Source: Flectonema sp. DT1601
Taxonomy: Eukaryota; Euglenozoa; Diplonemea; Diplonemida; Diplonemidae
Direction: 5' to 3'
NCBI GenBank assembly: GCA_964019425.1
Contig: OZ025789.1
Coordinates: 62,001 to 126,000, forward strand
DNA length: 64,000 nt
The first letter of the stretch is position 1; the number at the start of each line of letters is the position of its first letter. The notes beneath the pieces are model-generated. The model was not told the DNA's origin. It was given only the letters and a program-made list of their open reading frames with translations, and did no database searches. Shown in pieces: positions 21,891-34,800 of this stretch. Made by a program: the position numbers and the translations under genes.

Positions 21891-22800
21891 CTACTTTTCA
21901 GGGCTGCGTACATCATCATCATCATCGTCATCGAGCATCTTCTTGTTTCCATCGTCCATTTCGAAATCATCGAACTTTCTCTCTTTCTTCTCCTGGTCGA
22001 GAGCAGCGTTCTCATTTCTGGATTTCATGAGCGAGTAGGCCAAGAAGACGATAAGTGCGATGACTAAGATCCACAATACTAAGATCAAAGCAGCTGGAAG
22101 GCAGGCTTCTCCAAGCTGCAGCCCTTCACAACAGGCTTCTCCAGCCGTCAGCAAGGTTGCGCCACGGGCACCCGCGTCGTCGTTGAATTCCTCGAGGACT
22201 TCCAACTGACCAATTCTGCTGCCCGCTCTGTCGTGAGTTTCGACAGGTGCCCACTTCTCTCCTTCCATTGCGTAGCATAAAGTGTACTCTCCTGAGATTT
22301 GAGCCGTCACGTTCATCATCAACTCCATTCCAACCTTCGGCTCAAGCATCGGGTTCGCAACCCCCGCGGCTTGGCAGGTTTCGGTAATCGTGATCTTGCT
22401 TCCCTCCGACACCATGCATCCCTGGTTGACAGTTGCCAAGCAGTCCTGGCCCTTCATCAGCGCAAGCTTTCCTGAATTCTTCTTCTTTTGCGAGAAGCAT
22501 CCGTGAACAATGACCGTGAACATCTCAGCCTTCACCGGTTTGTTCGGGTACGCCGTGTACCAGTACGCCCCACTTGGAGCACACATGCGAACACTGCAGT
22601 CCGCGCCCCCCCAGCCAGGATCACATGCGCACATGTTGTTTTCGCAGTCTCCCTTTCCGCTGCAGGTGGCATCCCGATCGCACACAACACAGCTTCCGTC
22701 AACTACCTTGAAGTCACACTGGTCGCAATTCTTTCCCGACATCCCCGCAGGGCATTCCTTGCAGGCTCCCGCTTGAGTGCAAGTTCCGTTCCAAGAACAC
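21891..22800 (-). other. C-terminal membrane anchor of copy 2: EGF module, ectodomain stem, membrane span, acidic tail
   Basis: After the last Cys/Trp-Asp repeats comes an EGF/laminin-type module (CSGKGDC...CACDPGWGGADC), then a stem of roughly 150 residues with few Cys. One hydrophobic span follows (PAALILVLWILVIALIVFLA, plus positions about 22030-22105). The tail of about 45 residues is charged, with a run of seven Asp, and ends RSPEK. This topology puts nearly the whole protein outside the cell or in a secretory lumen. No GPI signal is seen. Confidence 0.88.
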
Positions 22801-25800
22801 GACGCGTCTTCGACGCATGCAGTCTGGTTCAGGGCAGGGCAGCCTCCCACGACGCACTCGCTTCCGGTCCACTCGCACTTTCCATCAGAACGGACGTCAC
22901 ACGTCTCTTTGGTGCTCCATTCCGAGCAAGGGAGGCTGGTAACGCATCGGTTCACGTCCCACGTGCACCACTCCATCTGGTTGCAGCCCGCACGATCGCC
23001 GGCATCTTCGCACCCGTCGTTCTTTTTGCACGTCGCTTCTTCCCACTTGCATCCCTGGGTATCCTCGCAATCCGTTGCTTCGCCGATCATCGCGCATTTC
23101 TTTCCGCAGAGAGGCTGCTTCACCCCCGTCGGGAGGGCGGCACCCTCGAACCACTCACACTTATCGTCGGCGCCGCACTTCTTCATCTCCGAGTACATGA
23201 AGCACCCTTCTCCGTCTTTGCACATCACGTTTGGAGCGTCCCACTCGCACCGTGCCGCCGGAGCACGGAGCTTCTGGCAGATCGTCGCGTCCTTGTAGAT
23301 CGGACATCCAGTCTTATCCTTGCACACCCCAGCATCCCACTCACAGACCGCGTCTTCGATACACTTCGCCTCCTCCCCGGCGTACACCGCGCATCCCTTC
23401 GGATCTTCGCAGTGTGCCACCGTTCCGTTCGATCCGTCCACCCATACGCACAGCGCCGCCTCGCACTTCTGCCCCTCGTCCCAGACACCGCAGTCCTTCT
23501 CGATGCACACTCTGCTGCTGGCCGACCACGCGCAGTCGTCCTTCTGGGATAAGTCGCACTCGCTTTCCGTTGGGTACAGTCCGCATCCCTCCACGTCGTC
23601 GCACGTCGACGTCGCCGTGTTCCAAACGCATTCGCGACGGTCATCGCACGTTGGCTTCGTTCCGATCACGCCGCACTTCGACCGCTCTTCGCACGCCGGC
23701 TTCGCCGCGTTCCAAGAGCACGAGTGGTCGGCATTGCAGGATACCTCCTCCTCCAAAGCGTAGCATCCCACGTTGGGCTTGCACACCGCCGCCGACAACG
23801 TGCTTGTTTCCCAGCGACAAGATTCCGTGTCCGTCGTCGACTCGCACGCTCCCTGCGTCGCGAACTCGCACACCTGCTTCTGGCAGCTTTGGCTCCCCGC
23901 GTCCCATCCGCAGCGCTCCTCGGCTGCCGCACCCGCACACGCGTCTTCCGCGCAGAAGCTCGGGCACGCACTCCTCACGCACTCCGCTCCCGCCGCAGCC
24001 CACTTGCACAGGCTGTCTACCTCGCATCCAGCGGCACTCTCCCATTCTCCGCAAGATCCCTTGTGCAGCGGCTCCCCATGCTCCGACACGTAGTATCCGA
24101 ACGACGTAGCTTCATTGCACAACCCTGCGAAAACGTCCGCAAGCTCCGACATCTCGACAGACTCGAAGTGCGAGTCCACCGGCTCCGTCACCAGCGCCTT
24201 CATCGTCTCTGCATCCGACTCGCTTACCGCGCTCGGCCTCGAGAACCTCCTCACCTGGATTCCGAACACCGTCGCCCTCTGCGCCTCCAGCCTTCCGCGG
24301 GTTGCTTTCATCAGGTTCGCGTCTGGAATCGCCCCGTCCGCCACCACAATCACAACCTTCTTCCTGTCAGCCGGAGACTCGTCCAGCATCACGCTCGCCA
24401 TCTCCATCGCCTGCGACGCGTACGACTCCACAGTAGCGCTTCCCCTGAACTGATCTTCGTGCCAGTGAAGGTCGTCCACCAGCTGTGCCTCGCTTCCCGA
24501 CAACAATCCCTTAGTTCCCTCCGTCGACGTTCTCTTTGCCGCCCCGCTTGCCGAGAACTGTGCAAACCCGACCCTGAACCCGCTTGTCCGCAGCACCTTT
24601 GTGGCCGCCCCGCTTCCCTCTCCATCCGCGAGCGGCAACGTCTTCACCCAGTCCAGCAGCAGCTCGGTCACCGCCAGGAACCCGTGTGGGTGACGACCGA
24701 ACACCTCCGCCATGCTCGTCGATCCGTCCATCAATACCACCACGTCGACCGCCGGGCAGTTCGCGTACATCGACGCCATGCAGCTGTCATCCTTCCACAT
24801 GCAACCAGAGGTCTTTCCGCACTCGCACGACTTCGAGAATCTCTTGCACTGACTCACCCCTTCATCACACGTCCTCTGCGCCTCGTCCCACACGCAGCTT
24901 TCGACACCCTCGCAAGACGGCTTGTCCTCGTTCACTCGGCAAACCTTCACTCCGCAGTGCGCCGGGGCGTGCGCCGTCTTCCACTCGCACGACGCATCCG
25001 CCGCACAATCCCTCTCGTTGGTGTAAGGCACGCACTCCAGAGGGGTGCACGTGTTTCCTTTCCACTCGCAGTCATACGAGTGTTTCCCGCACACATCCTC
25101 CGTCTTGTATGGAACACACGGCTTCTCCACGCAGCTCCCGATCACCAAGTCCCACTGACACGTGTCCTTCCCATCGCACGTCACCGGGTCAGGCGCATTG
25201 CACATCTTTTCGACACACTTGCTCTTGTCCGCCGCCTCCTCGTCGAACTGGCACCCGTAAGGGTCAGCAACGCAGTTGTCCTCAGTCGTCGCCGTGCAAG
25301 GCGGTGGTCCACAAACGGAGTCCCCCTCGTACCAACGGCACCCCTCGTCCGTAACGGTGTACTTCATCGCTTCGCAAGCCAGCTTCTCCGACGCCGAGCA
25401 CTCAACAACGCGGCCACACTCACCGAACGTCGCGTCCCACACGCACCCCGCAGCACCGTTGCACGAACCCTCGTCGCACTCATCGTGGCACATCGACCAC
25501 TCGCACGCCAGCTGCGTCGCGTTCCACTTGCATGCCGCTTCCCTGTAGCACGCCTTCTCCGTCACGAACGATCCGCAAGGGAGGTGGTGTCCCTCCAATG
25601 ACTGGTAGTTCAAAATGATCTTTCCAAACTTGCTGTTCGGGTTGCAGATGTCCACCAAAACTTCTCTCGAGAAGTCGTCAAGAGGGATGTTCACGTAGTG
25701 GTCTGCCTTCGGCTCCGAAACGATCCCGCTGAGCACCGCCTCAGCCTCGAGATCGACCTCCGAGTGCGCTTTGAACCTCCTCAGCACCACTCCGAACACC

Positions 25801-28800
25801 TCGACTCCCTGCCCGCCGAGCGCTGCCCTCGCCGAATTCAGCTCCGCAGCGTCGTGGATCTTCCCGTCGGTCACGATCAGGAGCACCTTGCGGCGCCCAG
25901 CAGGGCTGCTCTGGAACAGGTTCGCCGCGAAATCGAGCGCCTGCGAGATGTACGTCGACTCCATTGCGTAGGCTTGCTCATGGAAGTCGAGATCTGCCGA
26001 CAGCTCGGCAACGACTCCCGAGAACCTTCCACCAGTTCCGGTTCCAGCTGGTGCCCGGACAGCAGACTTTGGTGCCGAGAACTGGATGAACCCGACACGG
26101 AGTCCTCCGGCCTGCGGATCCATCGTACCCGCCGACTCCAAGCTCAGAGGCAGCGTCTTCACCCAGTCACGGAGCTGCTCCACCATCGCGTAGAACCCGT
26201 GTGGGTGGCGCCCGAAAGCCTGGCTCATCGAACCAGAACCGTCGAACACAACCGCGATATCCATCACCGGACACCCACCGAACGCTCCTTCCAAGCACGC
26301 CGACCGCTTCGCGTCCCACGTGCACCGGTCTACCGCCTTGCAGCTGCACCCGTCCTTCAGATCAGAGCACTTCAGCTCAACGCACCCCTGCCCCGACCAC
26401 TTGCACTTCTCAGAGTCCGTCTTGCAAGCCGCTTGTTCTGCGTGCTTCGAGCAGTACTTCTGCGTGCACCCTGGCGGCGATTCCTCGGTGTTCCAGTGGC
26501 AAGCGTCATCGTGGTCGCATGTCATCTCGTCAGGGTAAGGCGTGCACTTCTTCGGCACGCACTCCGGCGTCCCCGTCGACCACTCGCACTTCTTCCCATC
26601 CGCCAAGCACCCGGCCTCGTCGCTTGCCTGGCAAGGGATCAGCACGCAAGGCCCCCACGCCATCGTTCCGCGAATCTTCGAATCCCATGTACACTTCGCG
26701 TCCACGCCACAAGCATCCTGCGAAGTGTACGTGCACGGCCGCTCCACGCACGCGTCATGCGCGCTCTCCCACTCGCATCCAACCAGGTCCTCAACGCATC
26801 CAGACTCCGACTCGTGTTGGCACTTCTTCTTCTCACACTTCACCTTGTTCGCATTCCAGTCGCATCCCGGGTCAATCAAACATTCCGACACATCCGCGTG
26901 CGAGCAGATCGGCTGCTTGAAGCAGCTCCCGTCGATCCACGAACACAAGTTAGCGTGGTCCTCGGCACACGTTGCATTGTCACAGTGAGCAAGGCACCCG
27001 GAGTCCGCACACGAGAGCAGGCGGTCGCTCCATCTGCACGACAAGTCCGTGTCACACGCATCCTTCTCGAGATGATTTGGGCAAGGGGTGCTCGCCGAAC
27101 CCGAACCCGTCGCTGACTTGGCGATGAGAGCTCCGAACTGTTTGTGCGGGTCGCACAGTGCCCACAAGATCGAGTCGAGCTCGTCGATCGTCGCATCCGC
27201 AAAGTGCTCATCCTGCACCGTCGAAGTGATCATCTTCAGCGCCTCCCTCGCCGTCGAGCTCGACGCATCGAACGCCGTTGTCGGCCTCAGCAACAACCCG
27301 AAGGTCTGCACCTGCATTCCGAGCAGCGTCCTCAAGTTCTGCACCGTCGCCGTAGTCGCCGCGTCCTTCAGCTCGCTGTCAGTCAGCACCAGCAGGATCC
27401 GCTTCCTCGTCACCGATCCCAGCATCCCCTTCGTCAAGTCCAACGCGCTCTTGATGTACGCCCGCTCCGTACCCACGATGTTCTTCTCGTGGAAGTCGAG
27501 GTCCTTCAGCAGCTCGTCCAGGTCTCCGGTAACGTGTCCCGCGCTCCCCACTCCCTGCGGTGACTTGATCGCCCCTGCCTCCGCCGCGAACTGCACCACT
27601 CCCACGCGCACACCCTGTGCTGGGCTTTCCTTGAACGCCTTTCCGAGTGTCCCGGACAGAGGGATCCCCTTTACCCAGTCGCGAATCTTCTCAACCATCG
27701 CGTAGTACCCGTTCGGGTGTCTGTCAAACGCTCCCTGCATCGACGTCGTCGAATCCATCGCGATCACCACATCCATCAGCGGGCATCCTCCGAATTGCCC
27801 CGTCACGCACTCCTTCTTCGAACCATCCCAGAAGCATCCGAGGTCCTTGTTGCACGGACACGGCTCCCCAATCTTCGTGCAATTCTTGTCAGCACACTCG
27901 CCGTCCACCGAGTCCCAGCTGCACCTCTGCTGAGGGTCAGTCGAGCAGCTTCCCTGCTCAGAGAACCTGCTGCAGTACTTCACCTTGCACATCGACGGTG
28001 CATCGTCCACCGACCAGTGGCACTTGTCATCGTGGTTGCAAGTCACTTCGTCCGCGTGTGCCGCGCACTCGCAGCACCACGGGTTCGCCTCGCAAGTCGC
28101 AGACTGGCAGCGATCCTTCACGCACAGCTTCTCCTCTGCCTTCCACTGGCATCCCTCCGCGGCCGCCGCTTGCGTGCACTTCGCCTCCTCCGTGTACGTG
28201 CATTCCGTCTTGGTGCACACCATGTCGTCCGTCGCCCACTCGCATCCCTCCGGATCGGTCACGCAGCTGTCCTCGGCCTGGTGGTTGCACTTCCTCACCT
28301 GGCAGGTGCTTCCGTTCCATCGGCACGCGTTTGCGGTGTCGGCATCGCACAGCTGCGGCGATGCGTGCTTTGGGCAAGCTGGCTGCCTTTCGCATGACTT
28401 CCCGTTAGTCCACCCGCAGAAGTCGCTGGTAGCGGCGTTGCACTCACTTTCGCTGCATCCGTACGACAGGCACGGCGTGTTGACGCATCCCAACAGCGAC
28501 TCCGACCACACGCACCACGTGTCATCCAAACACGAACCGGCAGACTCATACACAGCACACGGCTGGTGTGCAGCTCCCTCCCGCATCGCAATCAGCGCCC
28601 CGAACTTCTTCGTAGGGTCGCAGATCGCCTCGAACACCTCGGTGACCACATCGTCCAGTTTCAAGTTCAAGAAGTGCTCGTCCGTCGGCAGCGACACCAC
28701 CGGCTTCAGGGCAAATTCGGCATCGATGTCCTCCTGGGTTCTCGTGTCCAGCCGGCGAATTACCACTCCGAAGGTCTGAACCGACAACGCATCGAGCGAT

Positions 28801-31800
28801 CCACGCACAGCCTTCAGCATATCCGCGTCGTTCAGTTTCCCGTCGGTGATCAGAATCAGGACGCGCTTCCTCGTCGGTGGGGATGCTCTGAAGATCTCAA
28901 CCGCGTGTTCAAGGGCTCCCTCAACGAAGGTGCGGTCCGCCATCTGGTTCTTGTTGTGGTACTCGATGTCCTTCTCCAGCTCCGACAGGTTTCCAGACAA
29001 GAGCCCGTTTGCTGTTCCCACCATACCGGCCGTCGTCCTCGGAGCCCCAGGCGTCGAGAACTGCACGAACCCGACACGCATCCCCGTCGCCTTGGTCTGC
29101 TCCTTCGCTGTGTACGAGTCCCCGTTCAACGGAAGCTTCTTCACCCACTCCTTCAGGAACGTCGTCAGCGCCTCGTATCCGTGAGGATGGCGACCAAACG
29201 CCTGGCTCATGGATCCCGAACCGTCGAATACCACCGCCACGTCCAGCGGCGGACAAGCCCCGAACACCGAAGTCACGCATTCGTCCGAGGCGCCACTCCA
29301 GAAGCACCCGGCCTCCTCCTGACATGCACACTGGTTTCCGTTGAACCGGTCGCACCTCGACTCTACGCAACCACGCTGCTGCGAGTCCCATGCGCAAGCC
29401 GCATCCCCGTCACAGTCGCTCTCAGCCTTCCAGCGCGCGCAGTAGGTCTCCGTACAGTACGCCGGCGATGAGTCGACGTCCCACTTGCACCCCACGTCCG
29501 TGTGGCAAGACGACTCGTCCAGGTGCTGGGCACATGGCCGCTCAACGCACTTGTTGCTCTCCCACTTGCACTGTTTGTCCCCAACACAGAGGTCCATTAC
29601 CACATACTGGCACGGCTTCTCGCTGCAAACCGACGCAACCTGGTCCCACGTGCACTCCACATCCGCCAGACAGTCGGCAGACACGTTGTAGCTGCACTTC
29701 TTCAACGAGCACTTGTCCTCGACCCACACGCACTCTTCCTCCGTGTCGCTGACGCACGCCGTCTCAGTGATGTGCTGGCATGGCCGCGGCTCGCATCGGT
29801 CCTTCGTCGTCGACCACCAGCACTCGGGATCCGATCCACAGTCGTTCGCGTTCGCAGCCGCGCACACCTTCTTCTTCCCGCACGCGTGATCCTTCGCGTC
29901 GTACTCACACAGCAAGCTCTCCTCCGCCGACATGCACAGCTTCTCCGAACACAGCTGCAGACAAGGGGTGTTTGCGCACCTCACCAAACTGTCGTCCCAC
30001 TGGCAACCCGAATCGCGGTTGCACTCCGCCGAGTTGTGGTGGAAGTCGCACGGCAGGTGCGAGTCCGTTGTCCCCAGGTTTACCAACCACCTTCCCCACG
30101 GGGTTCCCGGGTTGCACCACTTGTCGAACACGTTCTCCTGAAGCTCGTCAATCATGAGGTTCGTGAAGTGAGTCTCCTGCGGCTCCGTCACCAGCGGCCT
30201 CAGCGATGCCTCAGCCTCCAGATCCCCGGCCGTGTGCGACTGCGATTTTCTAATCACGATCCCGACCGTGTGCACCCCGATCGCATCCAGTTTCGACTTC
30301 GCGAGCGCCGTCTGGTCTCCGTCCTCAATCTTCCCGTCGATGATCACCATCACCACCTTCTTCCTTCCGTCGTTCGGAGCCCCCGCCAGCAACCCTGCCG
30401 CCGTGTCGAACGACTCGGCGAGGAAGCTTCCCCCTCCCATGAAATTCTTCTCCTGCCAGTCCAGATCCACAGTCAACTCCGGCATGTACCCGGACAACCT
30501 TCCACCGGCAGCCCCGTTCACCCCGCTCAGCGGCGTGCTCAGCGACGATCCCCTCACCACCCCGTTCACCTTCTTGTTCTCATTCCCGCTGAACTGGATG
30601 AACGAGATCCTCGTCAGACCCACAGGGTACCCTGTTCCGTTGCGATCGGCTCTGCCGTAGTCGTTCGCGAGCGGAAGCAGCAGTGACCAGTCCCGAAGCA
30701 TCTCCAGCAGCGCAGCGTATCCGCGCGGGTGGCGTCCGAACTGATTTGCCATCGAAGCCGATCCGTCGAACAGCACCACGATGTCCATCGTCGGACATGC
30801 TCCGTAATGCACGTCCACGCAAACGTTGTCGTGCCAGAAGCACTCCGGGTTGCTGTTGCATGCGCAGTGCACCTCATCCGTGTTCGTCAAGTCCTTTGCG
30901 TAGTCTCCACACTTCTTGTCCGAACACGTCGAGAAGTCCCAGTGGCAAGCCGGTTCGTTGTTGCAGCTAACCGATTCCCCATACTGCGAGCAGAACTTCT
31001 CCTTGCACTTTCCAGGCGCCACCGCCGAGTCCCACTCGCACACCAAGTCTTCGTGGCAAGACACCTCGTCCGCGTACCCGACGCAAGGCTTCTCCTGACA
31101 CACATTGCTCGTCGTGTTCATCTCGCACCACTGCTTGTTGCTCTCATCCTCCACGCAGCACGTCGAGTTCCCCCCGCACGACACGCACCTTTTCGGCTTG
31201 CAGATCAATCCGTGCTTGTCCCACTCGCAGATCTCCTTCTCGGTCGAACACCCGTCCTCCGTCTTCAGTGTCTTGCACGGCTCCAGGCTGCAGGTCAACA
31301 GCAGCGAGTCGTAAACGCATCCCTCAGGGTCCGCGAGACACGCGTCCTCGTCGGCGTGCACGCAAGGCTTCTCCGCGCACGTGTTGTTCCTCCAAGCGCA
31401 CTCGTCGTCCTGCGCGCAAGAGGTCTCGTCAGGGTGAGCGCACAGCTTCGACTTCCAGCACACGCTCTCCGTCCCGTTCCACTCGCAGTGGTTTTCCTTG
31501 TCGTCAGTGCATGGACCGTCGTCACAGTGTTGGAAGCAAGGGGTGTTTCCACACACCTGCGCCGAGTCTCCCCACGCGCATCCCTTCTCCTGGTTACACG
31601 TTCCCTTCGATGGGAACTGCTCGCAAGGAACCGCCCCCGCTGGAAGCCCGATGCTTCCGCTTCCTCCACCGGCCACGTACCTTCCCCACTTGCTCGCAGG
31701 GTCGCAAAGTCCCGTCAGCACCTCGGTCGGCACCTCGTCCAGCATCAAGCTCAGAAAGTGCTCGTCAGCAGGTGCAGACACCACAGGCTTCAGCGCCGCC

Positions 31801-34800
31801 TCCGCGTCGATGTCTCCCTGCGTCCTCGCCGAGAATCGGCGCACCGCGATACCAAACACCAACACCTGCTGCTGCTTCAGGGTGCTCCGCACTCCCGAAA
31901 GCTTGTCTCCGTCCATCAGCACCCCGTCCGTGATGATGATGATGATCTTTCGCCGTCCATCCACCGGTGAATCCTGTGCGAACATGTTCGACGCCATGAC
32001 GAGACCCTCCTCGATGAAGGTCAGCTGCTTCATGTAATTGTCCTCGTGCCACTCGATGTCAGCCTGCAGCTGCGCCAGGTCCCCGCTCAGACGACCGTTT
32101 GCACCCACGCCTGGCGGCGTGCGCTGCGCCGAGTTCACTACTCCCCCAGTCGGCCCCGTGCTTCCAGCCAACCCACTGAACTGCACCAGCCCGACACGCA
32201 CTCCCCCGCTAGGCACCGAGTTCGAACCGACCGCTGAATCCTCTCCGCTGAGCGGCAGCGTCTTCACCCAGTCGCGGATCATCTCCATCATCGCGTAGAA
32301 CCCGTGTGGGTGTCGCCCGAAGCTCTGGCTCATCGAACCAGAACCGTCAAGCACCAGCGCCACATCGAGCGTCGGGCACTTCCCGTAAGCCTGTTCCTCG
32401 CACCTTCCACGTCCACCGGTGTTGCTCCAGAAGCAGCTCGGGTCCTGCTGACATCCGCACCTCTCAGGGATCTTGTGGCAAGTCTTCTCTACGCACAAGT
32501 CCTTCTCCCACAGACATCCCGAGTCCGCCTCACACATCGCCTGCTCGGGGTACTTCGCACACCGCTCGAGCTGACAGCTTCCCGGAGAGGTGCTGGTGTC
32601 CCAGTGGCACCGGCGGTCAGCGTCGCACGACTTGTCTTCGGTGTATTCGACGCAAGGGCGCACCGTGCACGTCAGGTTCGACGTCTGCCAATCGCACAAC
32701 GCATCAGAGCGGCAATCCACCTCCGCCGTGTACACGCACTTCTTCTGTACGCAAGTCTTGTCCCCGGTCCACATGCAGCTCTTCTCCGTGTCTGACTCGC
32801 ATTCCTGTCGCGCCTCGTGGTTCACGCAAGGCATCAACACACAGGTCGTCGGGTCCTTCCACATGCACACCGCCTCAGTGTCCGCCAGACAGCTGTCCTC
32901 GGTCTTGTGATGGCACCTCTTCTCCCCGCAGTCGGTCGCCGTCGCGTTCCATTCGCATCCTTCCTCCGACTCACATGTCACCACGTTGTCCCCTCCGCAC
33001 ACCTCCTTGCGGTAGCAAGTCTTCTCCAACTCGTTCCACCCTCCCACGCATCCGTTGGTTACATCCCCATCGCACATCGCCTCCGAACAGTGCACCACGC
33101 AAGGCGAGTTCACGCATCCCAGCAGGGTCTCCGACCATACGCATCCGCGGTCCGACATGCAGCTTGTCTTTCCTTCGTACTTCCTGCACGGCTGGTGTTG
33201 CCCCCCGACAGGCTGCATCGCGAGTCCGCTTCCCCAACCGGTCGCCGGGTCGCACATCTTCGTCAGCGGACCGTTCACATCTGCCAACTCGTCCATGTCG
33301 ACGTTCACGAAGTGATCTGCGTGTGGGTCCGACGTGATCGGCTTCAGCGTCTCCTCCGCGTCCGCATCCAGCTGCGTGTGAGTCGCGAACCGACGAACCA
33401 CGATCCCGAACACTTCGACCTGCTGAGAGCTCAACTTTGCCTGCGCAGACGCCAGCAGGTTCTTGTCCTGGATCGCCCCGTCAGTGATGATGAAGAGAGC
33501 GCGTCTCCTCCCGTCAAGAGGCGAGTCCTGGAAGATTCCGGCTGCCATGTCGAGACCCGCCCGGATGTACGTTCCCTGCGCCATGTAGTTCGCCTCGTGC
33601 CACGAAAGGTCCGCCAACAGCTCGCCTGCGTCGCCCGACAGCCTTCCGGCCGTTCCCGTGTTGCTCGGGGTCTTCAGAGCCGATCCCGGGATCGGTCCTG
33701 TTACTGGCGACCCGCTGTCCTGTGGAACTCCGCTGAACTGGATGAACGCCACGCGCGTCTTCCGGTTCACCGTCGAAGGCGTTCCCGCCGCCTCACCGCT
33801 AAGCGGAAGCCCCTGCACCCAGCTCTTCAGCATCTCAACCTCCGCAAAGTACCCGTGTGGGTGGCGTCCGAAGGCATTGCTCATCGATCCAGATCCATCG
33901 AACAGCACCACGAGGTCCAGCGTCGGGCACGTCCCGTACCGGGTGTCAACGCAAGCCTGCTCCGACGGAATCCAGAAGCAGTCTGGGTCGTTGTGGCACT
34001 CACAAGGGTCCGAAGACAGCTTGTCGCAGACCTTCGTCACGCACGAGTTCCCCTCCGTCATGCACTTCGCGTCCGCCTTGCAGGTCGCCTGGTTGCAACC
34101 CCTCTTCGTGCAGTGTCTTCTGCAGTACTTCTCGTTACACGTACCCGGCGCAATCGAGGTGTCCCACTCGCAAATCACGTCCCCGTTGCACTCCTTCTCG
34201 CTCGAGTACTGCTTGCAAGGGGCTGTTTCGCACAGCGAATTTCCGCCGATCTGCTTCACCCACTCACACAACCCTGCCGCCGGCTTCGTCAAGCAGTCTC
34301 CCTTCTCCGTGTACGGACTGCACTTCTTCAGCTCGCAGTAGTCGGCGTCCAAGTTCCACGTGCAATTTAAGTCCTGCTCACACGTCGCTACCGCGTCGTA
34401 CGTGCACGGCCTCTTTCCGCACGTCTGCGCGAGGTTGTTCCACTCACAAGGGTCCGGATCGGCTAAGCATCCCTGCTCGTTGTCGTGTTCGCACTTCTTA
34501 CCGATGCAAGTCTTTCCATCATCCGCAACCTCGCACTTCTCGTCCTGCAGACACCGCGCAGCCGTCGGATGCTTGCAAACTTCCTCCTTCACGCACCCTC
34601 CGGATTTCCACTGACACTGGTTCGGCCAGTCCGCCGTGCAGTTGTCCTGCTTGCAGTGCTTCAGGCACGGCGAGTCTCCGCAAGACAACGTCTCATCGAA
34701 CCACACGCAGTGGGACTGCTTGTTGCACGGATCCTTCTCCGCCACCGTCGGGCAAGGGAGCACCTCCTCCGAAACGTCCGCGACATAGCGTCCCCACACG

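Noticed and set aside
21802-22038. 78-residue plus-strand frame over the adhesin 3' end
   Set aside because: It is a Ser/Phe-rich antisense shadow of the Asp-rich tail and T-rich 3' UTR.
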